A stretch of 64,000 bases of DNA from NCBI GenBank assembly GCA_025506515.1, contig CM046453.1:42043727-42107726 (forward strand), read 5' to 3'. Under the pieces are notes generated by a model that made no database searches, was not told where the DNA came from, and saw only the letters and a program-made list of their open reading frames with translations. Position 1 is the first letter of the stretch; every line of letters starts with the position of its first letter. Shown here in pieces: positions 23,010-36,470 of the stretch. This stretch comes from Flaveria trinervia. Lineage: Eukaryota > Streptophyta > Magnoliopsida > Asterales > Asteraceae. The position numbers were made by a program, and so were the translations under genes.

Positions 23010-23520
23010 AAGAGGTCCTTGTCGCGTATCCTGGTACTGTGTCAGTCTTCAGATATGAGTCGGGGGTTTGTGTGTCAGGCCCCGGCACAGTATCCGTCTT
23101 CGGACATGAGTTGGGGGTATTGCATGAGACGTGATACAAATTGCGTACTCCGGTACTGTGCTAGTCTTCGGATATCAGTCGGGGGTTTGTGAGCAGGCCC
23201 CGACATAGTATCAGTCTTCGGACATGAGTCAGGAGTATTGCATATGACGAATATGATGGATGATGAGATCCGTGTCGCGTATCCCGGTAATGTGTCAGTC
23301 TTCGGACATGAGTCGGGGATATTGCATGAGACGAGATAATAAGGTGAGCGACTTGGTGTTGCAACAAAATCGGATGGAGTTCAATCCCTGTGATTGACTC
23401 GTATGGGATCTTTGTCACGTATCCGGTGCTGTGTCAGTCTTCGGACCTGAGTTGGGGGTTTGTGAGCAGGCCCCGGCATAGCATAAGCTTTCGAGCATGA
23501 GCCGGGGATATTTCATGAGA
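23010..23520. repeat. GTCTTCGGACATGAGTCGGG tandem repeats
   Basis: Diverged units of about 60-125 bp built from CGTATCCGGTACTGTGTCAG, CTTCGGACATGAGTCGGGG and GTTTGTGAGCAGGCCCCGGC. Several copies are visible between 23020 and 23520. They follow a GTGAGCGAC...AAAAGACTCG block also present in the fragment at 318-1036. Confidence 0.8.
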
Positions 23521-24150
23521 CAACATTCAAGTAATAAAGAGTAATGAACGAAAGGTAATGTATGAAAGAATGAACATATGAATGAACGTAAATGAATTGT
23601 CGTAATAAAGTACAGCACAGGATCCTTGTCATTCGACCTCAGTAATCGTGGCTGAGTGCCACGAAGAGGGTAAAGTCTGACCGGATCTAGAAAGAGAAGT
23701 GAACGATAATGTAATATGTTGAATGAACAAAGCTAATGAACGTAATGGAAGATAATAATGATATTATCTGTATGTACGTATGATGCATGATCACGAACAG
23801 TTGTATAGTATTGTATGTTTTGAAAGAATGGTTTTAACGAAAGTAAAGTATTTTATTATTAAAACTAGATCTCACTCAGCGTCGCTGACTTTTGTATGCA
23901 TGATAGTTGGCAGGTATATGTTGATGCAGAGGAGTTGTAGGCATGGATGCATAAGCTACTCGGAGCATTTTGAGGCCGGCATGCGTATTTTGACATGTCA
24001 TGTATTTTGAGATGACAATTAATGTTGTAAATGACATGTTTTAGTTATAAATGAAAGTTTTAAATTCCGCTGCAAAAATAATGTATGTTTTCTAATGTTT
24101 TATGTGCGATGAACCACCAGCTGTAACGTGCCCGGGAACGTGGCCTTACA

Positions 24151-27100
24151 TTATTGCCTCAAAATCCATTGAATCAATCTAAATGACAACTATCGATTCA
24201 ATGAATCCTCTTTCGACCACAAAGGGAAGGAAATGAGGTGTAAATGATGAATAAACTACTCGAATTTCCCTAGAGTAGAAGGGAAAATCAAATTACAATG
24301 GAAATATACTAAACATATGTCAAACGTGAAACGTAATGTGTGATTGTTGAAAAAGAAGTCAAATCAAGTTAATAAGACAAATCAAGTTAATAAGACAAAT
24401 CAAATAAAATTATTTATATTTTAATCAAAATTATGCAACTAATATTAGTGGATCATTGTCTTCACAAAAGCTTAACTAAATACATGGGAAAGGAACTAAT
24501 TATACGAAAAACATTAAACAACACTAATTCTACCAGTGATTGCTTTTCCTTTTGGTAACAACCTCAAATGATACGGAGTTTCGAATCTCAAGCCTTCTAA
24601 ACACACTACCAAACAAATTTAATCAAATCTTATTAGGAGATTCATTGTTATCACACTAATCGATCACTCATTGAACCAATGATCTATTGTTTACTTAAAA
24701 CCTAAACCGAACACGATACCTCACGAATGACCCTTAAAATCAATCCACTTCTATCCAAAACTAATCCATCACATTCCACTACCAATTTCAAATATTATTG
24801 CCTCAAAATCCATTGAATCAGTCTAAATGACAACTATCGATCCACGGAATCCTTTTTCAACCACGAAGGGAAGGAAAAGAGGTGTAAATGACGAAGAAAC
24901 TAGTCAAATTTCACTAGAGTAGAAGGGAAAATCAAATTACAATGGAAATAAAACTAATCAGATGTCAAAGGAGAAACGTAATGTGTGATTGATGAAAAAG
25001 AAGTCAAACCGAGTTAATAAGACAAATTAAATAAAAGTATTTATATTTTAAACAAACTTATGCAACTACATGTTGGTAGATCAATGTATTCACAAAAGCT
25101 TAACTAAATTCATAGGAAATGACCTAGTTATACAAAAACAATAAACAACACAAATCTTGCATTGATTGCTTTTAATTTTGGTAACTACTTCAAATGCTAT
25201 GGAGTTTTGATTTTTAAGACATCTAAACACTTACCAAACAATATAATCATATCTTATTAAAAGATTCATTGTAAACACACTAATCGATCACACATGGAAC
25301 CTAGCATCTATTGTTTACTCAAAACCAAAACGAACACGATACCAAACAGATGACCCTTAAATTCAATTCACTTCTTCCCAAAACATATCCATAACTTATT
25401 TCGCATATTATTGCCTCAAAATCCATTGAATTAATCAAAGTGACAACTATCGATCCAATGAATCCTTTTTCGACCACGAAGGCAATTAAATGAGTTGTAA
25501 ATGATGAATAAACTACTCAAATTTCACTAGAGTAGAAGGGAAAATCAAATTACAATGGAAATAAAACTAATCAGATATCAAACGTGAAACGTAATGTGTG
25601 ATTGATGAAAAGAAGTCAAATTAAGTTAATAAGACAAATCAAATAAAACTACTTATATTTTAATCAAAATTCTTCAACTACATATTAGTGGATCGATGTC
25701 TTCACAAAACTAAACTAAATACATGGGAAAGGAATTAATTATACGAAAAACATTAAACAACACTAATTCTAGCATTGATTGTTTTTCCTTTTGGTAACAA
25801 CCTCAAATGCTATGGAGTTTTGATTGTCAAGCCTTCTGAATACACCACGAAACAAATTTAATCAAATCATATTATAAGATTCATTATTATCACAATAATC
25901 GATTAGACATTAAACCTAGGATCTATTGCTTACTCAAAACCAAAATCGAACACGATGCCTCACGAATGACCCTTAAAATCAATCCACTTCTATCCAAAAC
26001 CTATCCACGACATTCCATAACCAATTTCGAATATTATTGCCTTAAAATCCATTGAATCAATCTAAATGACAACTATCGATCCACAGAATCCTTTTTAACC
26101 ACGAAGGGAAGGAAAAGAGGTGCAAATGAAATAAACTAGTCGAATTTCACTAGAGTAGAATGGAAAATCAAATTACAATGGAAATAAAACTAATCAGATG
26201 TCTAACGAGAAACGTAATGTGTGATTGATGAAAAAGAAGTCAAATCGAGTTAATAAGACAAATTAAATAAAATTACTTATATTTTATTCAATATTATACA
26301 ACTACATGTTGGTACATTAATGTATTCACAAAAGCTTAACTAAATTCACAGGAAATGAACTAGTTATACAAAAACATTAAACAACACTAATCTCGCATTG
26401 ATTGCTTTTGTTTTTGGTAACAACTTCAAATGCTATGGAGTTTTGATTCATAAGACATCTAAACACACTACGAAACAAATTAATCATATCTTATTACAAG
26501 CTTCATTGTAAACACGCTAATCCATCACACATTGAACCTAGCATCTATTGTTTTCTCAAAACCAAAACCGAACACGATGCCACACGAATGACCCTTAAAC
26601 TCAATCCACTTCTACCTAAAATTATGCATAACTAATTTCACATATTATCACCTCAAAATCCATTGAATCAATCTAAATGACAACTATCGATCCAATGAAT
26701 CCTCTTTCGACCACGAAGGGAAGGGAATGAGGTGTAAATGACGAATAATAAACTAGTCGAATTTCACTAGAGTAGAAGGGAAAATCAAATTACCATGGAA
26801 ATAAAATAATCGGATGTCAAATGTGAAACGTAATGTGTGATTGATGAAAAAGACGTCAAATCAAGCTAATAAGAAAACTCAAATAAAATTGCTTATACTA
26901 TAATCAAAGTTATGCAACTACATATTAGAGGATCATTGTCTTCACAAAAGCATAACTTAATACATGGGAAAGGTGCTAATTATACGAAAAACATTAAACA
27001 ACACTAATTCTAGCATTGATTGATTTTCCTTTTGGTAACAACCTCAAATGATACGGAGTTTCGAATCTCAAGCCTTCTGAACACACTACCAAAAAAATTT

Positions 27101-29865
27101 GATCAAATCTTATTATGAGATTCATTGTTATCACACTAATCGATCACACACTGAACCTATGATCTATTGTTTACTTATAACCTAAACTGAACACCATACC
27201 TCATGAATGACCCTTAAAATCAATCAACTTCTATCCAAAATTTATCCACAACATTCCACAACTAATTTAGAATATTATTGCCTCAATCCATTGTATCAAT
27301 ATAAATGACAACTATCGATACACGGAATCCTTTTTCAACCACGAACGGAAGGAAAAGAGATGTAAATGACTAATAAACTAGTCGAATTTTACTGGAATAG
27401 AATGGAAAATCAAATTACAATGGAAATAAAACTAATCAGATGTCAAAGGAGAAACGTAATGTGTGATTGATGAAAAAGAAGTCAAATCGAGTTAATAAGA
27501 CAAATTAAATAAAATTACTTATATTTTAATCAAAATTATACAACTACATGTTGGTAGATCAATGTATTCACAAAAGCTTAACTAAATTCATAGGAAATGA
27601 ACTAGTTATACAAAAACATTCAACAACATTAATCCCGCATTGATTGCTTTTGCTTTTGGTAACAACTTCAAATGCTATGGAGTTTCGATTCATAAGACAT
27701 CTAAACACACTACCAAACAAATTAATAATATCCTATTACAAGCTTCATTGTAAACACGCAAATCGATCACACATTGAACCTAGCATTTATTGTTTTCTCA
27801 AAACCAAAACCGAACACGATACCACACGAATGACCCTTAAATTCAATCCACTTCTTCCCAAAACTTATCCACAACATTCCACAACTAATTTCGCATATTA
27901 TTGCCTCAAAATCTATTGAATTAATCAAAATGACAACTATCGATCCAATGAATCCTTTTTTGACCATTAAGGGAATAAAATAAGGTTTAAATGACTTATA
28001 AACTACTCGAATTTCACTAGAGTAGGAGGGAAAATCAAATTACAATGGAAATAAAACTAATCAGATGTCAAACGTGAAACGTAATGTGTGATTGATGAAA
28101 AAGAAGTCAAATCAAGTTAATAAGACAAATCAAATAAAATTACTTATATTTTAATCAAAGTTATGCAACTACATATTAGTGGATCAATGTCTTCACAAAA
28201 CTTAGCTAAATACATGGGAAAGGAACTAATTATACGAAAAACATTAAGCAACACTAACTCCAGCATTAATTGTTTTTCCTTTTGGTAACAACCTCAAATG
28301 CTAAGGAGTTTTGATTCTCAAGCCTTCTAAACACACCACCAATCAAATTTAATCAAATCTTATTATAAGATTCATTGTTATCACACTAATCGATAAAACA
28401 TTAAACCTAGGATCTATTGTTTACTCAAAACCAAAACCGAACACAATGCCTCACGAATGACCCTTCAAATCAATCCACTTGTATCCAAAACTTATCCTGG
28501 GCATTCCATAACCAATTTTGAATATTGTTGCCTAAAATCCATTGAATCAATCTAAATGACAACTATCAATCCATAGAATCATTTTTAACCACGAAGGGAA
28601 GGAAAAGAGGTGTAAATGACGAATAAACTAGTCGAATTTCACTAGACTAGAATAGAAAATCAAATTACAATGGAAATAAAACTAATCAGTTGTCAAACGT
28701 GAAATGTAATGTTTGATTGATGAAAAAGAAGTCAAATGGAGTTAATAAGACAAATTAAATAAAATTACTTATATTTTAATCAAAATTATACAACTAGATG
28801 TTGGTAGATCAATGTATTCACAAAAGCTTAACTAAATTCATAGGAAATGAACTAGTTATAGAAAAACATTAAACAACACTAATCTCGCATTGATTCTTTT
28901 GCTTTTGGTAACAACTCCAAATGCTATGGAGTTTTGATTCTTAAGACATCTAAACACACTACCAAACAAATTAATCATATCTTATTACAAGCTTCATTGT
29001 AAACACGTAAATCGATCACACATTGAACCTAGCATCTATTGTTTACTCAAAATCAAAACCGAACACGATACCACACGAATGACCCTTAAAATCAATCCAC
29101 TTTTACCCAAAACTTATCCACAACATTCCACAACTAATTTCACATATTATTGCCTCAAATTCCATTGAATCAATCTAAATGACAACTATTGATCCAACGA
29201 ATTCTCTTACGACCACGAAGGGAAGGGAATGAGGTGTGAATAGTGAATAAACTAGTTGAATTTCACTAGAGTAGAAGGGAAAATCTAATTACTATGGAAG
29301 TAATACTATTTAGATGTCAAACATGAAACGTAATGTGTGATTGATGAAAAAGAAGTCAAATCAAGCTAATAAGACAAATCAAATAAAATTACTTATATTT
29401 TAATCAAAATTATGCAACTACATATTAGTGGATCAATGTCTTCACAAAAGCATAATTAAATACATAAGAAAGGAACTAATTATACAAAAAACATTAAAGA
29501 AACTAATTCTAACATTGCTTGCTTTTCCTTTTGGTAACAACCTCAAATGTTATGGAATTTCGATTCTCAAGCCTTCTGAACACACTACGAAACAAATTTA
29601 ATCAAATCTTATTATAAGATTCATTGTTATCACACTAATTAATCAGACATTGAACCTAAAATCTATTAATTACTTAAAACTCATACCGAACACGATACCT
29701 CACGAATGACCCTTAAAATCAATCCACTTCTATCCAAAATAATCCACAACATTCCACAATCAATATAGAATATTATTGCCTCAAAATCCATTGAATCACT
29801 CTAAATAACAACTAACCATCCACGGAATCCTTTTTAACCACGAAGGGATGGAAAAGAGGTGTAAA
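24151..29865. repeat. 622-bp satellite, block 2
   Basis: Landmarks near 24187, 24830, 25443, 26070, 26690, 27308, 27933, 28558, 29181 and 29800 keep the B-A-B-A alternation without a miss. The 643-bp monomer at 24187 contains a tandem duplication of GTTAATAAGACAAATCAA. Several monomers share private variants with block 1 (see findings). The block breaks off inside a type-A monomer at 29865. Confidence 0.96.
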
Positions 29866-32800
29866 CCGTCTTATGAGTACTAATATTAGAAACAATCTAA
29901 CTCTACTAGTGAATTTGGAATCATCTTTTGTTATTTGTTCCATTTTATGATTTTTATGTGATTTTAGTGACTTTTAGCTAATTTGAGTTTTACCTTTTTG
30001 AACTTAGTGTTCCGGGAAAGTTTATTAGTCAACCCTACTACGAAATCAAATTATTATTGAAACAATTAAATTGTGTGCCTACACAATAAAATTTCTGGCT
30101 AATGCATGCATCGTGCACATAATACTACAAGTTATACCACCAAAAACTAACTAAATTATACCACCAAAAATACTACCCAATACTACAAGTAATACCACTA
30201 CACATAATATTATTTAGCATTTAAAATTTAAATTTAAACCCCTCACAAGAGGCCAAAATCGGCCCCCCTCTCCTCCACTCCCCTCTCTTCTACACCACCA
30301 CCATATCCACCACTCTCCTTTCATGCACCACCTACACCTCTCACTCCTCTCATATCTCCCTCTCATTTTCGGATTTCTCCAGCAGAAACACACACACACA
30401 CTCCACGGTCTCTCTCTAATCCCAGCTTTATTTTCGAAGAACAACACCATTCCATCATCGGCCAAGCTCAAGAACCGCAAAGGTGAAGTTTTCGGTGCTC
30501 TTGGGTACACGGTTCTCACTAGTTCGGCATTCTCCAGCCTTGCTCAAGATTCTCCAGCCTTGTCTAAGGACTTCCAGGCCATCCTCGACCAGCTACACAC
30601 TCCAAACCGCGGGCTACATCAAGTGTAAGCTTCATCTCACCCCGTTTGGTCATTTCATGTGTTTGTCTTCATTTTTCATTCAAAACCTTACCATTCTCAT
30701 ATCTAACAGAAACTTGCTGCTACAACCTCGTTCTTGAAGAGCTTTTCACGTTATTGAAGGTATCTTACTTGTAAAGTATGTCATTATATAGGTGTAACAC
30801 GGTTTACACCTAGAAAACCCTCTTTTTGGGTGTATTTACACCATCCAACTTGCACAACTTGTAATATTTCGGAACCAATCTTGTAACCTGCTCAAAATGA
30901 GTTTTCTAACCTCCTTATAACCCTGTTTCAAATTTACAAAAGGTTTGGGTAAGATTTAATCACAAGTTATAATGTTTAACACATGTGTAGTGGATGAAAA
31001 TGTGTAATCTTAGAGTTTCCATATTGTTCATGGATTGTTTGTTGAAACCGTGAGATTGACATAATATTTCACTAGTTTTGGATGATTTTGGGTATGTGAT
31101 GAGATGTTAAAGGCTGGAAATATAAATGTCATAGACTTATAGGCAATTTGGACATATTCGGGGACCCGAAAAGTGGTAAAAAGAGCTTCAAATCAACAAA
31201 ACATAGATTTTAACCATCTCAAAAAGTATTCCAGGCTCTAAAAGGGTTAACAAAGTATTTGGGTCGGATTTGACAAATTAAATGGTCAATGAATAAGTTA
31301 AATGGAATTCTTAGTGAAAAACAGGTTTAACCGGGGTAAGTTTGGAAGAAAATTAAAAATGAGGATTTAACACCAAAATTCATGGAAACCATATATTTCA
31401 GTAATTTATGTACTATAAGATCTGAAAGAGTTGAAAAAGTGGTCAAACGGGCTTTTAACGGGTCAAATTCGGTTAAAAACATGTTTAAACGGGTAAAACT
31501 TAAAAGGCAAACTTTCACCTTAAAGGAGCTTGAAATGCATCTCTAACAGATTAAAACCTTATATAAAGTCATTAAAATGATGTTTAATTAATCTAAGACC
31601 ATTAATATAGAAATCAACACTTAACCGTTAAAAACCTTCGGTTTTGCCGTAACTGGTAACGTGAGGCATGAAAATTTATAAACCGGACATAAATTCTCAA
31701 ATATTGGTAGAAAATTACTTAAATTTAGTTACCTAACTCTAAGAAACTAATATTTGGGCATAAAAGTCATTTCATGCAAGAAATCAAACTTTGGGTAGAA
31801 ATTGTAAATTTTGAAACTTGGAGGTCTAAACTGTAATTTTTTGCTAAGCTTCTATAAACCGATCCCTTGAATTAAGAATCATCTAAAAGACTCAAACTAA
31901 CTTATATAAGTGATTTATCATAGCAAATCAAGTATTCTTTCCTAGGAACCCCAACTTTCTATAAAAGGAAACTTTTTATATGAAGACTTAGAAATTCAAA
32001 TGCTATTAAGATCTCTAACCTCATGACACATATTATGCATCTCCATAACCCTAGAATTAGTGGATTAACACTTAAATCTTATTAATTAGGGTGCTAGATT
32101 TGATACTTTTCCCGGCACACGCAGTGACCTTTTCGCTTGAATTCTAAGATGAGTTTAAGTGTTCCTCTTTTTACTACTTGTTTGGGGTGAAACATGCTCT
32201 GTTATTTATGAACTATAATGTGCTTTACTTGGTGATTGTATGTGGGATTTATGGTTACCTGCTGATGCTTATATCATGATCATTAATTCTTTCGTGAACC
32301 GCTTGTTTTATATGGATAGATCTATTTGGGGAATCCCCCACACATAGTGGCTTTCGTTCTAGGAAGGGTACCCCACTGAGATCCTGAGGGGTCATTTATG
32401 GCATGTGACAAGTTTTGTTAAGAAACTATAGTGAACCATCCGGGCAGGTATGGTACACTAGTTTGGGGCTCGGTTCTTCCTTCAGGAATAGCCGATTAAA
32501 CACAACTTTAGAAGAGGCCAACCGGGACTGAGTGCAGGGTTGATTATGATTCTCCCACGATGTTGAAACTATGATTCATTCCTTTTTATCAAATGACGAT
32601 TTGTTAAGTCCGTTTTGTTTTTAAACTTTAAGCACTTGAATTCACCAACTTTTTAGTTGACACACAAATTTTTTTGAGCATGTTTCATGTAATTTATGAA
32701 GAGATCCTAGCTGTTTTGAAGACCTAGAGGTATCCCCGTGACCATGGCATTGGCTTATATTACTTAATGAACAATTTGAACAATTTTACATTTGTGTTGA

Positions 32801-32996
32801 CAAAATACAATTTGTTTCTACGTTGGTGGTATAACTCATTTGGGGGCTGGATCTGTTTCTAGCCCCGGTATCTTTTGAAAACTTTTAATGCCATGTGATG
32901 TTCTTTACTTTTGCGCTCTTATGATAGTTTGTTTCCGCTGCCATATGTTGTTGCTAGTCTGGGACGTCCCACCCTACCTGGGCCCAGGGTGTGACA
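29866..32996 (+). repeat. 5' LTR (5'-truncated) of T1
   Basis: Ends CCCAGGGTGTGACA at 32996, directly before the primer-binding site. Its last kilobase is also found at 58136-59221. The left edge joins satellite without a TGTNACACC start, so the LTR has lost its beginning. Open frames near 30214-30737 lie in a pyrimidine-rich part of the LTR and have no domain. Confidence 0.85.
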
Positions 32997-32999
32997 GAT

Positions 33000-33012
33000 T
33001 GGTATCAGAGCC
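33000..33012 (+). other. primer-binding site of T1
   Basis: TGGTATCAGAGCC, a perfect match to the 3' end of initiator tRNA-Met in complement, four bases after the LTR end. Confidence 0.95.
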
Positions 33013-33410
33013 AAAGGTTGTAGAGAAGTCAGGAATACCATAGTAGACCCTAGGCTACAACCCTGATACCCTAGGACTGTCCTTGTGGGAAGTGTTGGGA
33101 TGATCAGGTTGGGTAAATTGATGATTACACTTGATCAACATATATCATGAATTTACCGGACGCGTAATTTCCATCATGTACCTTTAGGTATGATTGGACT
33201 TTTTCTTTAACATTGATGATTTTGAAACTTAATTTAAAAAAGGGGATTTAAATGATTTCTATGATGAACTATGTTATCCGATACTATTTAAAAAGACTAT
33301 TGATTTGGGTAACACGGACAATGATATGTTGGAATAACAGATGCTACTGCCATCACTACTATTACTAGTACTATTATTATAATCATGAGCTATGAGAAAC
33401 CAAATTACTC

Positions 33411-34132
33411 ATGATGTATTCCTTACAGGACACAACGATTATGACTGATCAAGGTAAGGCACCTGAACACCATGATAATGAGACTATTCCTATTAGGACC
33501 CTTAGAAGGGAGAAGCATCAGGCAGAGTATGAGGCATATCTCCGGAGGTGCGGACACCCAAGATGGATATCCGTCACGTCAGATGACACCGAAGCTTCTG
33601 AGGACTCTCCCTCCACATCACCTTCCAAGAGCCGGACGCGCTCCCACTCTCCTCACGTAGCTGCTTCTACCCACTCACCCATCCCACCTTCAGAGAATAG
33701 AGGTGCACGTGTTATCACCCATCCACGCAAGAGTGCTAGGCCAGGAACCTTAGTCTCCTTTAGGATGCCACTCCTCCACCACCTGTTAGGACTCTGATAC
33801 CGGCACCTCCGCTATTTGACCCATGTGATGAACACCTGAAGCCACCGAGGCACAACATGTATGACGGCCCTAGCGTATTGGCTGGTGATAGGTACTCCCA
33901 GTCGAGCCGTCGGGCAATCGACGTAGGACCCTTTGATGCAACACTGGATGAGATCTTGGAAGACCGTTCGTCATCACGAGTTGACTATTCAGCACGCCAC
34001 CCGGACCTCCCAGTCTGCTCAATTCCAGGCTATGATGGCTACACAGGGGGTGCAACGGTTGGAACAAGAGCAGAGAAAGAAGAGCTCAGGATGGTTTGGA
34101 TGGCTGAAGAAAAAGTGGATGTGAGAGCAGGG
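33411..34132 (+). pseudogene. ORF upstream of gag in T1
   Basis: Two or more frame pieces (33411-33797, then 33857-34132 with an alternative frame at 33933-34124). The first likely starts at the Met at 33441 and is charged, then Ser/Pro-rich with an SR-like stretch. The alternative frame ends in a Trp/Lys-rich tail (GWFGWLKKKWM). No enzymatic domain. A similar ORF lies before gag in G2 (52545-53070). It may be a separate product or the first exon of gag. Confidence 0.55.
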
Positions 34133-34489
34133 GTAAGAAGCAAAATTATCTGTCTTTAGACAGTTGAAGGAAACTATTTCAATTATTATTTATACTATTA
34201 TTACTATTATCATGGGGGTGATGGCACCTTCCAACTTGTAAGAGCTTGACTCTGATTCAACTTTGGTGGATGATACTACTATCTCTATTTAACTATGAAC
34301 TATTTGTTTGGATGCTAAGTTATTAGACTATTTATATTGAATTGGAATATGTTGTGTTGTGCTTTGTAATTGGTCCGTGCCCCTTTCTGATTGATTGTCT
34401 AAGTGTTATGATATGCTTTGATTTGGATCTTGTAAGAATCACTTAGTGGGTTGTATATATATATACACGCCATGATCCCTCTTCCCTAG
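34133..34489 (+). other. candidate intron in the gag region of T1
   Basis: A GTAAGAAG donor at 34133 and a CTTCCCTAG acceptor ending at 34489 bound 357 AT-rich bases without coding. If joined, the frame at 33857 runs into the gag frame with no stop between. The frameshifts upstream make the true frame uncertain. Confidence 0.35.
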
Positions 34490-35786
34490 GCATGGTATAA
34501 TAGGGTATTGATGCATGAGCTATTCCGAACAAATTTTGAGATGCTAAACGAATCTATTGTGATACTATGGGAATGTCGACTCGCAGAGGAACATGATTTG
34601 GGCGGCGATGAGCCACTAGGGGCAGCCGTGAGGAAGTCAGACAAACTGGAAACCAATCTACACCACCGGGAACTCCCCTCTGGGAAAATGCTAATCAAGA
34701 AAATGATGAGAGAATTGCTAACCTCATAGCACAACAACATGCTAACGCCATTCCGACCATCATCACCCAGATCAATGCTGATCGAAGTAATACTAGTGTT
34801 AATGATCGGCCAGGGAACGATGAGGGCCATGACAAGGAAGTCGAGGCGTTAAAGAATGGATGCTCCTATAAGACCTTCATGGCATATAAGCCTAAGGACT
34901 TCTACGGCACCGAGGGTGCTATGGATGGATTGATGAAATAGAAGCCAACTTGGACATTAGCAAGTGCAAGATGGATCATATGGTGAGGTTCGCATCCCAA
35001 TACCTCAAGGGATCAGCTCTTGAATGGTGGAAGTTGATTACTCAAACCCGTGGAAGAAATGTGGCTAACCGAATGAGTTGGACCGAATTCAGGGAACTAA
35101 TGACCAGCAAGTATTGCCCTATTAATAAACTCGAGAAACTAGAGATAGAATTCCTAACTCTGGAAATGAAAGGTCCCAACTACACGGAATATATCAATCT
35201 TTTCTTAGCCCTATCCTGATTGGTTCCCTATGTGGTGACACCCGAATCTAAAGGTGTAGTACGATTCATCTGGGCGCTACACCCAAGAGTTAGGGGAATG
35301 GTCCACTCCTCCCAGCCTTTAACCCTACAAGTTGCGGTTGACCTTACGAGCAGTTTGAATGTTGATTTAGTTAGGGCTGGATGAACTGAACAAGCTAGGG
35401 CTAATGAGAAGAGGAAGTCTGTTGGTGAGAAAAGAAAGTGGTTTGAAGTAAAGAGAGCGATTGGAAGTAGCGGGTCAAGTAGGAATAGTTCTGAAGGTGC
35501 GAGGCGCGATGATCAGGGAAGCAAGACCCGAAGACAGTACTCGGGGACAAGCCCATTTTGTAACAAGTGCAAGTTACACCATCAAGGGGAATGTAACCCG
35601 ATGCCCTGTTTCAGATGTAAGAGGACAGGTCATGTAATCAAGGACTATACTTACGCACCAGGAAAACAATGCTATGAATGTGGGGATCCAGGGCATATGA
35701 GGAACAAGTGTCCTAAGCTGAGTAGAGACAAGGATGCCAAGCACAACAAGCCAGAAGGAAGAGCATTCGTTATGGACCCAGCTTAA
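34490..35786 (+). pseudogene. gag and nucleocapsid of T1
   Basis: A Gypsy-type capsid domain (CSYKTFMAYKPKDFYGTEG near 34860, GSALEWWKLITQ near 35010) is followed by three zinc-binding motifs: CNKCKLHHQGEC, CFRCKRTGHVIKDY and CYECGDPGHMRNKC (35560-35715). The second has Tyr for its last Cys (codon 35646-35648). In-frame TGA at 35217-35219 and TGA near 35382 and TAA at 35785-35787 interrupt it, and a frameshift lies near 34925. Confidence 0.85.
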
Positions 35787-36470
35787 GCTCGTAGGGAGCC
35801 TGATGTAGTTAACGGTACGTTTCTTGTAAACAATCATCCTGCTACTTTTCTGTTAGATACCGGAGCGACTGCTAGTTTTGTCTCTAGTACTTTTAGGTCT
35901 TTGATTGACTTAGACCCGTATACCTTAACCGATACGTTTACTGTAGAATTAGCTAACGGTAACATTTTAGAAACTAACGAAGTCATCAAGGATTGCTTGT
36001 TAAGCCTAAAAGGAAATACATTTTGGATAAATCTGATGCCCATTAAGTTAGGAGAATTCGATATGGTTGTTGGTATGGACTGGCTAGCTAAGCATTGAGT
36101 CGAAATCGTATGTGATGAGCGCCTACTCAAGATACCGTTGAGCAACAAAGAAGTGTTAGTGGTAAAAGGCGAGAGGTGTAACACTCTATACCCCATGGTA
36201 TCCCACTTAAAAGCTACCAAGAGCTTAATGAAGGGATGCCCAGCTTTCATAGTCTATGTGATGAAGACCCAAGAGGAGAAGAAAATTTTAGATATCCCCG
36301 TGGTTTCTAAATACCCAGAAGTGTTTCCGGAAGACCTACCGGGATTCCCCCCGAATCGACAAGTTGAATTCCAGATAGATTTGCTACCTAGTGCTGCACC
36401 AGTAGCCAAGGCACCGTACCGACTTGCCCCACCTGAAATGAAGGAACTGATGGCGCAAATTCAAGAACTA
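35787..36470 (+). pseudogene. protease and start of RT of T1
   Basis: FLLDTGATASFVS near 35860 is the aspartic protease active site. The frame has a TGA at 36096-36098, probably from an Arg CGA codon, then continues through the linker to the first RT words (PYRLAPPEMKEL near 36415). It is cut at 36470 by satellite; the microhomology TACTT (36469-36473) is shared by both sides. Confidence 0.88.

Larger units (their letters stand above)
21075..24150 (+). mobile_element. solo LTR of a long-LTR (probably Gypsy) family S
   Basis: Starts TGTAACACCCCG and ends GGCCTTACA, with perfect 5-bp duplications TTATT at 21070-21074 and 24151-24155. The satellite is continuous across the site once it is removed, and no internal coding region or second LTR is present, so it is a solo LTR of 3076 bp left by LTR-LTR recombination. 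LTRs of this length beginning TGTAACACC are usual in plant Gypsy (Tekay-type) elements; the family assignment is inference. It carries three different tandem-repeat blocks. Confidence 0.9.
29866..36470 (+). mobile_element. truncated Gypsy element T1
   Basis: Holds a partial LTR, tRNA-Met primer site, an ORF, gag, protease and the very start of RT, all on the plus strand, then stops abruptly in satellite at 36470. Both ends are incomplete: no TGT start at the left, no RT core, integrase or 3' LTR at the right. Domain order and the three zinc-binding motifs suggest a Tekay-type chromovirus. Loss of flanking satellite indicates a deletion after insertion. Confidence 0.88.

Noticed and set aside
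22620..23192. Long open frames rich in Gly, Val or Asn/Thr on both strands
   Set aside because: They come from a 24-bp tandem repeat, a multiple of three, which keeps all frames open. No start context or domain.
30214..30737. Possible host exon in a pyrimidine-rich region with several open frames
   Set aside because: It lies within the T1 LTR (last kilobase also seen at 58136-59221) and has no domain; frames on both strands are equally open.
33000..33012. TGGTATCAGAGCC words as possible tRNA gene remnants
   Set aside because: Each sits directly inside an LTR end and is only the primer-complementary stretch; no tRNA arms are present.
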